Below, piece after piece: positions 1 to 7,800 of a stretch of DNA of 10,778 bases. Position 1 is the stretch's first letter. Each line of letters begins with the position of its first letter. This DNA comes from Baffinella frigidus (Eukaryota > Cryptophyceae > Cryptomonadales > Baffinellaceae). The stretch spans positions 239,845 through 250,622 of the forward strand of contig MU646459.1 of assembly GCA_026770585.1 (NCBI GenBank). The letters run 5' to 3'. The position numbers and the translations under genes were made by a program. The notes beneath the pieces were generated by a model that was given only the letters and a program-made list of their open reading frames with translations, made no database searches and was not told the DNA's origin.

Positions 1-91
1 CATCGAGAGGAGCGTCGAGAGGATGACAAGGGGGCGGCGCTTGCTGCGAGGGGGGAGGCGCTCACTGTCGGAGGGGGTGCACAGCGCAGGT
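1..91 (+). CDS. Possible exon fragment ending at a GTCAGA donor
   Basis: The first 91 bases are GC-rich and non-repetitive, unlike the telomere-like DNA that follows from about 95, and they end in GCGCAG|GTCAGA, a fair splice donor. Frame 1 is open from base 1 to a stop at 106-108 and reads as a charged stretch (HREERREDDKGAALAARGEA, then LTVGGG). In that frame the exon would end in phase 2, which does not fit the phase-0 exons downstream. The frame that would end in phase 0 has a stop at 24-26. It may be an upstream exon joined to one not recognised, a decayed exon copy, or non-coding. Confidence 0.25.
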
Positions 92-276
92 CAGATCCTA
101 AACCCTAGACCCTGAACCCGGAACCGCGCTCTGGTTTCCGCGATCCGGTTTCTCGGGTAGAGAATTTTGTTTTCTCGACGACAGGCACACTGCCTCTGCT
201 AGCAGCGCTGTACAGGGCAAGAGTTCGCAGCCTTTGACAGAGTTCACAACGTTTGCAAGCGTTCTCAACTTTACAG
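92..276 (+). other. Unassigned intron-like sequence
   Basis: After a few telomere-like units (about 97-125) there is unique sequence with no recognisable coding potential. It ends in a plausible 3' splice region: CTCAAC (branch-like) followed by TTTACAG at 270-276. Confidence 0.3.
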
Positions 277-300
277 GCCGTCTCCAGCTGCTCGCTCGGG
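277..300 (+). CDS. Candidate 24-nt microexon
   Basis: The segment lies between a good acceptor (branch-like CTCAAC, then TTTACAG) and a near-consensus donor GGG|GTAAGCC at 301. It is 24 nt, so phase 0 at both ends, and reads AVSSCSLG. This phase fits the downstream pre-FYRN exon at 1792. No domain can be recognised in eight residues. The call rests only on splice-site quality and phase. Confidence 0.3.
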
Positions 301-319
301 GTAAGCCATCAGCTACACC

Positions 320-632
320 GTGAGCCCGAAACCCTGAATCCTGAGTCCGAAACCCTGAACCCTGAGCCCGAAACCCTGAACCCTGAACCCTAAACCCTGA
401 ACCCTGAACCCTAAACCCTAAACCCTAAACCCTAAACCCTAAACCCTAAACCCTAAACCCTAAACCCCAAACCCTGAACCCTGAACCCCAAACCCCAAAC
501 CCTAAACCCCAAACTCTGAACCCTAAATCCCAAACTCTGAACTCTAAATCCTAAACTCTGAACCCTAAACCCTAAACCCTAAACCCTGAGCCTAAAACCC
601 GAAACCCAAAACCCAAAACCTTAACCCCACAA
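320..632 (+). repeat. Telomere-like CCCTAAA array, C-rich sense
   Basis: Nearly continuous heptamers, perfect CCCTAAA around 411-470 and degenerate on both sides (CCCTGAA, CCCCAAA, CTCTGAA). The repeat is the plant-type telomere sequence. It lies within the gene region and has no terminal structure, so it is interstitial. No gene is seen. Confidence 0.9.
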
Positions 633-716
633 CTGTACAACGTATGATACAACTGTGCAACTCGCTGCACAACTCGCTTTACAACTGTACAACTGTACAA
701 CTGTCTGCACAACTGC
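632..716 (+). repeat. Short direct repeats of ACAACTGTACAACTG type
   Basis: The motif ACAACTG/ACAACTC recurs about nine times across roughly 85 bases, between the telomere-like array and the next tandem repeat. This is a simple low-complexity tract with no coding or RNA feature visible. Confidence 0.7.
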
Positions 717-1125
717 AGAGAGCGCGGGACGCTGGAGTTGGCGAGCGATAGACGGGCGTGGGAGGGCGGGGCGATCCCGAAGCCCTAACCACTAAACCCC
801 AAACTCTAACCCCCGAGAGTGGAGGACGCTGGAGCTAGCATCCGACAGTCGGGCGTGGGAGGGTGGGGCGATCCCGAAGCCCGAACCACTAAACTCAAAC
901 CCCAAAACCCCAAACCCTGATCCCAGAGAGCGGCGGAGGCTGGAGTTGGCGAGCGATAGGAGGGCGTGGCAGGGCGGGGCGGTCTCGAACCTGGCGCGTG
1001 ATGTAGCCCCGACACCCCAAAACCCAGAAAACCTGAAATTCGATACCCGAGACACGAAAACCGAAACACGAAACGGGAGGGCGGGGCGATCTCGAAGCTA
1101 GCGTGGCATGTAACCCCCCCCACAC
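717..1125 (+). repeat. Tandem repeat of about 100-110 bp, three units plus a partial fourth
   Basis: Units begin near 717, 815 and 925. Each contains an AGAGxGxxGGA block, GCTGGAG(T/C)T(G/A)GC, GGGCGTGG(G/C)AGGG and GGGGCG(A/G)TC(C/T)CGAA, followed by CCCTAAA-like bases. A partial unit (GGGAGGGCGGGGCGATCTCGAA) lies at about 1075-1098. The units are GC-rich and resemble the exonic islands in composition, so they may descend from a duplicated exon, but no domain is recognised in any frame. Confidence 0.6.
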
Positions 1126-1511
1126 CCCCAAACCCCGAACCTCGAAACCCGAACCAGAAGGCGTGGGGTGTAAACCCGAACCCCCGAAACTGGACCCACG
1201 AAATCCGATACCAGAAACAAGAGACAAGAAACACGGGACGCGAGACACGAAACACGGAACCCGAAAACTGAAAACCGAAACCCGAAAACCGAAACACGAA
1301 ACACGAAACCCAAAACCCGAAACACAAAACCCAAAACCCAAAACCCAAAACTCAAAACTCAAAACACGAAACCCAAAACCCAAAACCCCCCCAAGAAAAC
1401 AAACCAAACACCAAACCCAAAACCCTAAACCCAAAACCCAAAACCCAAGACCCAAAACCCAAAACCCAAAACCCAAAACCCAAAACCCAAAACCCAAAAA
1501 AAAAAAAAAAA
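1126..1511 (+). repeat. Degenerate telomere-like array (CCCGAAA, CCCAAAA) ending in poly-A
   Basis: Heptamer-like units drift from CCCGAAAC and CACGAAAC on the left to almost pure CCCAAAA at about 1430-1500, and end in a run of about 16 A. The long ORFs on both strands here (GFWVLGFGFW on the minus strand, PKPKTQNPK on the plus) are simply the repeat translated and are not genes. Confidence 0.85.
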
Positions 1512-1536
1512 TCTGGAACACGAACCCCGAGACCAG

Positions 1537-1574
1537 ATGGCGGCGGGTGTGCTCTCCGCGCGCGTCGGGGCCGG
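1537..1574 (+). pseudogene. Truncated copy of the pre-FYRN exon (copy 1)
   Basis: It opens with the same GACCAG|ATGGCG start as the copy at 1792 and reads MAAGVLSARVGA. The sequence then diverges into GGAAACACG just where the other copies read CTCACG|GT, so the end of the coding piece and its donor are missing. Best read as a decayed duplicate. Confidence 0.6.
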
Positions 1575-1785
1575 AAACACGAAACACGATACCCGATACC
1601 TGAAACACGAAACACGAAACACGAAACACGAAACACGAAACACAAAACAAGAAACAAGAGACACGATACCCGGAACCCGGGACCCGGAACCCGAAACCCG
1701 ATACCTGAAACCCGGAACCCGGAACCCGGAACACGAAACCCCAAACCCGGAACCCAAATCCCGAAATCTGAAACACGAACCCCGA
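1574..1785 (+). repeat. Telomere-like variant array (CACGAAA, CCCGGAA)
   Basis: Heptamer-spaced units dominated by CACGAAA on the left (about 1575-1650), then CCCGGAAC and CCCGAAAC. This separates the first and second copies of the pre-FYRN exon. The stretch from about 1755 to 1791 repeats 1511-1536 (TCTG-AACACGAACCCCGAGACCAG), so the duplicated unit includes intron flank as well as exon. Confidence 0.8.
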
Positions 1786-1791
1786 GACCAG

Positions 1792-1833
1792 ATGGCGACG
1801 GGAGTGCTCTCCGCGCGTGTCGGGGCCCTCACG
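1792..1833 (+). CDS. Exon leading into FYRN (copy 2, preferred)
   Basis: Bounded by GACCAG on the left and ACG|GTGCAC on the right; 14 codons reading MATGVLSARVGALT. Followed by the next exon (VHCLGKI) it gives VGALT-VHCLGKI, which matches the start of the FYRN domain in KMT2 proteins, where a short hydrophobic strand precedes the hydrophobic-x-LG motif. Phase 0 at both ends. Of the four copies this is the only one with an acceptor, a full body and a GT donor, although GTGCAC is a weak donor. The ATG is probably internal, not the translation start. Confidence 0.6.
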
Positions 1834-4800
1834 GTGCACACCCCTCCTCCATCAACCCTCAAACATGAAACTCACCTCCATCAACCCTCAAACACCTCCA
1901 TCAACACCTCCATCAACCCTCAAACATGAAACCCGAACCATGAAACCCCAAATCCGAAACATGGAACACGAAACCCGACTGGTCGGGGCCCTCACGGTGC
2001 ACACCCTCCTCTTCGTCATTATTACTCTCGATATCGAGTGTCGTCTTTATTACTCTCGATGCAGGTCCTACATGAGGCAGCCTCGAGCTGAGTGATGCTA
2101 AAGTCTATGAGCTTTGAGAAACCACCTTGGAAGCACGGGGCACACCCTACTCCCTCAACCCCGAACCCCTACGCCCTGCCCTGTGGCATTCGACGGGTGT
2201 GCTCTCTGCGTGTGTCGGGGCCCTCACGGTAACACACCCTTCTCCATCAAACCCCGAACCCGAAACCCGAAACCCGAACCCCCGAACCCTGGTGCACACC
2301 CTTCTCCCTCAACTCCGAAACTTGAAACCCGAACCACGAAGCCTGAAACCCCGAACCCTGGTGCTCACCCTACACCCTCAACCCTGACCCCGAGACCCGA
2401 AACATGAAACCCGAACCCCGAAACCCGAAGCCTAAACAGGTGCACTGCCTGGGCAAGATCACCTCGCACGATGCCTTTCATTCCGAGCTCGCCATCTACC
2501 CTGTGCGTCCCCCCATCCCCACCTCACCCCGCCTAAACCCTAAAACCCGAAGCCCCCTAAACCCTGAACCCTGAAATTTAAACCCTTAACCCCGAAACAT
2601 TAAACTCTCAACCCTAAACCCTGAACCCTAAACCCTAAACCCTAAACCCTAAACCCTACACCCAAACCATAAACCCTAAACCCTAAACCCTAAACCCTAA
2701 ACCCTAAACCCTAAACCCTAAACCCCAAACCCTACACTCAAAATCCTCAACCCAAAACCCGCAATGCCCACGCCAGATCGGGTACGACTCGAGCAGGATC
2801 TACTTCGCGCCTGGGCAGGTTCAGGGTTTAGCGTTTAGGGTCTAGGTTTGAAGATTCAGGATTTAGGGTCCAGGGCTAAGGTGTTAGGGTCCAGGGTCAA
2901 GGTTTCAAGGTTCAGGGTTACGGTTCTAGGGTCCAAGGTTTCATGGGTGAGGGTTTAGGTCCCACCCACTGCTTTGAACCCTCCGCGCCTCGGCAAATTC
3001 AAGAGTTGGGTTTCAGGGTCCAGGGTTTCATGGGTGAGAATTTAAGGTTCAGGTTTTTATGGTTCAGGGGTTTAGGGTTTAAGGTTCAGGGTTAAGGTTT
3101 TTAAGGTTCAGGGTTTAGGTTTTAGGGTTCAGAGTTAAGGTTTGAGGGTCCAGGGTTTAGGATTTAGGGTTCAGGGTTACGGGTTTAGGGTCCCTAAACC
3201 GACGCCCCGTCTACCGTCACGCAGGAACCTAAAACCACAACCAAGGTTTCATGGGTGAGGGTTGAAGTCCCGCCCACCGATTCAACCTCCTGGTGAGTGC
3301 TTGCTTTACGATAGTGTCGATAGTGTCTCACACGGCAAGGCAACCCTCGACGCTACGGTGCACCATCGATAGTTACTTTGCACCATATCGTGCACCATCG
3401 GGGTTGCACGTGACTGGGAAATACAGGAAGCGTGTTTCAAGAGCGGGAGTGGCCGTGTGTTTTCAGTGGAAGTGATGAGTGTGTTTTCAGTGAAGCCGTG
3501 GGCGATCGAGTCAGTCGATGAGTGTGTAGAGTGTGTCAAGGCACCACCTGAATTTTCTTCCGTCGAGTCCCATCACCCCACTCGAGGCTGGAAGAGGGAG
3601 TATTTTAAATGTGGGGTTGTTAAATTTAGTACCAGTCACGGGCAGGCTTGGTCACGTATCTCCCGTATATATGGGAGATACGTGACCAAACGCCCCTTTT
3701 GAATGAAAATCAGTACACACCTCTTTTCCCCCCGTCACTTGTAAAACAATCCCTGTTTTAAACTAGTCACATTTCTAGCCTCGAGTGGCCCTACGGGGAA
3801 TCGGGGCCTTCCCTTCAAAAATTAGGCCAAGTTTACCCATTCCATGTGGGTAGAGAGAGTGGTGAAATTAAATCCTCGGCTCCACTTTAACACGCGTGGA
3901 GAGTGGCGAAACTAAGTGATTTATCTGGTGGGGGGGCAGGTGCCAACGAGGGGGGCAGCAATGCGCCGCGCACTTTACCGCTGCCGGATCCTCCCTGATG
4001 ACTCCGGCACCGCCCCGGTAAGCGCGAAACCCCTAGATCATGAACCCTAACCCCAAGACCCTGAAACACCGTCCCGGTACAGGGGTTAGGGCTGAAGGGG
4101 TAAAGTTTAGTGTTTAGTGTTTGGGGTGAGGGGTTTTGGGGTGAGGGGCTGTGGTTGAGGGGTTGGGGGTTGGGGGTTGGAGGGTGGGGGTGATGGTGTG
4201 AGAGGTGAGGGGGTGGGGGATAGGGGTGAGGGGTGAGAGAGAGGGGGTGCGGGGTCAGGGGTGAGGGCTGTACCGCTGCCGCATCCTCACTGACGAGTCC
4301 GGCACTATCCCAGTGGGGCTTAACCTGATTTAGGGTCAAGGGTTGGGGGTTGCGGTTGAGGGGTGAGAGGTGGGGGGTGAAGGGTGGGGGCTCTACCGCT
4401 GCCGCATCATTGCGGACGAGTCTGGCACCGTTCCGGTACATCCTAAAACCCCAGACCCTAACCCCTGAACCTCAGACCCCGAACCCTATACCCTAAACCC
4501 CAGCCCCAAATCCAGAAACCCAAACCCTACATCCAGGTGTTCTGAGTGACAGTAGACCGTCTACTGTCACTCAGAATGAGACACGATCTCATATGGAAAC
4601 ACTTATAATTTATAACTGGATTCAATGAAATTTGACAGTAGACGGGATCTCCCCTCCATGTCGCCATTCATCTGCTGAAATCCCTCTAAACCCTAAACTC
4701 TAAACCCTGAACCCTGAACCCTAAACCCTAAACCCTAAACCCTAAACCCTAAACCCTAAACCCTAAACCCTAAACCCTAAACCCTAATCCACACACTCTG

Positions 4801-7800
4801 GGCCAGGCATTCTGGGTGACGGTGGATGGGGTGTCCTTCAAGTCCCGCCGGGCCACAGAACCCCGTAACCCTACACATCCTGTTACAAACCCCCTACGCA
4901 TTCTGATACGAACCTCAAACGCCAGGTGTTCTGTGTGACGGTGGACGGGGCGTCGTTCAAGGCGCGGCGGGCCACAGAGGCCTGGGAGCTAGCCGCCAGG
5001 AGGAAGCTGCGCGAGGCCGCATATTTGACTTTTGGCGAATTGCTACGGAATTCCGTGGTTTCTCTCCGAAAGTGGCCAGGTTTTGGTACAGATAATAGAA
5101 AGACTCTAGTTCGCTAGCTGAACCCTAGACCTGAAACGCCAGGTGTTCTGGGTGACGGTAGACGGGGCGTCGTTCAAGGCGCGGCGGGCCACGGAAGCCT
5201 GGGAGCTAGCCACCAGGAGGAAGCTGCGAGAGCGGAAAAAACTCAAGGTAGACCTTGACCTTGGGCTGGGGTTTAGGGTGTGGGGTTTGGGGAGCTTGCT
5301 ACGAGGAGGAGGCTGCGTGAGCGGAGGAAGCTTGAGGTTTAGGGTTTAGCGTTCAGGGTTTGGCGTTTAGGGGTTGGGGAGTAACGACCGGTGCCTTATC
5401 CATTAGGCTACCGACGTACCAAAAAGAGGAGCTATCCACCCCGTGGACGGCTGTGTATATATACTACCCTCAGGGAGCTTGCCTTGAGGAGGCTACGCGA
5501 GGGGAAGATGTTCCAGGTAAGCCCTGCACCCTACGAGGGGGCGTGCGATGCCGCGGATGTCGTGGACCCTCCACTTAGCAGCCACCGGGCGCTTCACGGA
5601 TACAGTCCATCCAAACTATTTGTACTGGAATCTTATCCATTTTCATTGGATTATAACCGCATTTCCCCCGGATATCCGGGGGGGAAGGAACTCGGCCGCT
5701 GCTAAGTGACTAGGTAGTGGTCGGGTTTGTCCAACACGCTCCCCGGTACGGCTCAACAATCCTCGTACAATCCCGTAGTAGCCGTTCAGGGTGAAAGGGT
5801 GAGAGCTCCACTCTTCCATATGGAAAGGAGTCAAGTCCGCCCGCCACATCGCGGTATTAGAGTAGTAGTAAGTTGATCACGTTTCAAAAGGCTGGGGGGC
5901 CTCTGTGGAGGTCTTTTTCTGAGGGTAATAAAGAAGAGAAGAAGAAGTTGCCGATTCAAACGTCGGCGTTGACGATGGCGTGGCAGGTGCGAGGGAACGA
6001 GGGGCAGGGGGCCGGCGAGGTGAAGGAGGTAAACCCTAAACCCTAAACCTTCAACCCTCAACCCCAAACCCCAAACCCCAAAACCCAAAACCCAAAACCC
6101 AAAACCCAAAACCCAAAACCCAAAACCCAAAACCCAAAACCCAAACACCAAACACCAAACACTAAACCCTAAACCCCAAACCCCAAAACCCAAACCCCAA
6201 AACCCAAAACCCAAAACCCAAAACCCAAAACCCAAAACCCAAAACCCAAAACCCAAAACCCAAACCCTAAAACCCAAACCCCAAAACCCAAAACCCAAAA
6301 TCCAAAACCCAAACTCCAAACCCCAAACCCTAACCCCCAAACCCCAAACTCCAAACCCCAAACCTCAAACCCCAAACCCCAAACCCCAAACCCCAAACCC
6401 CAAACCCGAAAAGGTGTTCACAGCGGAAGCGTATCCGATCGACGGGGACTACATGTTCGGGGTCACCGTTACCCCTATCGCCAAACTCCTCGAGGTCCGA
6501 AACCCTACCCCTCTAGCTCCGTCTCGGTCTATTTGGGCGCGCCAATCGGGTGAGCCCGGGCTGTTTCCCGCTCCGAAGTTGCCGGATGTGTACCGCACAC
6601 CCAACATGTCAACTTAGGAATAGTCCGCCAACCCGAGTGAGGCAGCGCTGGGAGGGACCCCAGAACGGCAACTTGAGAATAGATCGTGGTCGATGGTGAC
6701 TGTATGTTCGAGGATGCCGTCACCCCCATCGCCAAACTCCTCGAGGTCCCTCTCTCCTATATCCATATATGTATTATTGGTACTTTTGTATGTGTTATTG
6801 GTATTATCGAGGTTACGCTCCCCTCTAGGTTTGGGGGGTGGGGGTTGAGGTTTGGACTCAAACCCCACACGCTAACCCCTCACCGCTCACCCTTGAACCC
6901 ACACGCTGACCTCTATCCCTCAGGGATAGATACCTCTATCTTAAAGGGGTTTGGTCCTTACCGCAGCGTTTCGAAGAGGCGATGTCCTTATTCAACTACC
7001 GTCGAACTCCAAACACCAAACCCCCACGCTAACCCCTCACGTCTAACCCGTAACCCCTAACCCCTGACCCCTAACCCCTGACCCCTAACCCCTAACCCCC
7101 AACCCCTAACTCTAACCCCTAAAACCCAAATCACAGACCTCACACTCCAACCCCCAAACTCTCACTCCTAACCTAAGCCTGACCCCACACGCTAACCCCT
7201 AACCCCCAACCCCTAACAGGGTCTCGACGAGGCGACGTCCCTCTTCAACTACAGACCGCGTTTCAGCCTCTGGGGCAAGAACTTCGTCAGCGAGAACCCC
7301 TCCGGGTCTGAATGCCGAACTCTCTCTCTCCCCGACTCGAGGCTAGAAATGTGACCATTTTGAAATAGGGGTTCTTTTACAAGTGAAGAAAAAAACGATA
7401 TATGTAGTAAATTTCACACAAATAGGGGCGTTTGGTTACGTAGCTGGGGGAATTCCCCCAGCTACGTGACCAAGCCTGCCCGTGACTGGTACTAAATTTG
7501 ACAACCCCACATGTAAAATACTCCATCTTCCAGCCTCGAGTGGCCCACTTAGCAGCGACCAAAGATATTTTCCCCCAGATTCTCGGGAGAAATACGGTTG
7601 GAATCCAATGCAAATGGATAAGATTCTAGTACGAATCGTTTTTATGGACTGCATCCGTGAAGACCTCGGTGGGTGCTAAGTCGATGTGCCCATACACCCT
7701 AAACCCTGAACTCAAAACCCAAAACCCGAAACCCAGAACCCAAAACCCTAAACCCAGAACCCAAAACCCTAAACCCTAAACCCAAAACCCTAAACCCTAA

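Noticed and set aside
411-470. True chromosome end
   Set aside because: The arrays are short, numerous, interrupted by exons and in both orientations; a telomere would be one terminal array with a single orientation.
792-1862. Long overlapping ORFs on both strands (GFGFWVLGFGFW, FRVSCFVFRVS, PKPKTQNPK types) as proteins
   Set aside because: They are heptamer repeats read in frame; a 7-base unit gives periodic ORFs of this sort in several frames. No domain, no start context, and they overlap each other on both strands.
2440-2818. TBRG1-like protein instead of a methyltransferase
   Set aside because: TBRG1 also has FYRN and FYRC, but here they are followed in order by NPSGCARGED and a SET start, which TBRG1 lacks.
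3887-4441. 184-codon minus-strand ORF with Pro-rich sequence
   Set aside because: It is antisense to the G-rich arrays and to the three FYRN exon copies, whose sense frame has clear homology.
5391-5420. Functional tRNA gene
   Set aside because: Only the D-arm region matches; no anticodon stem or T-arm can be formed from the adjacent bases.
6080-6260. CCCAAAA/CCCCAAA arrays as evidence of a ciliate (CCCCAAAA telomeres)
   Set aside because: The period is seven, not eight, and these tracts grade into CCCTAAA in the same array, so they are variants of the plant-type unit.
5831-6396. Minus-strand ORFs rich in GFGVWGLGF
   Set aside because: Translation of the CCCAAAA/CCCCAAA array; not a gene.
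7377-7679. ORFs on both strands of about 65-78 codons
   Set aside because: They fall inside the MITE-like elements A and B and span their palindromes; no transposase motif is visible.
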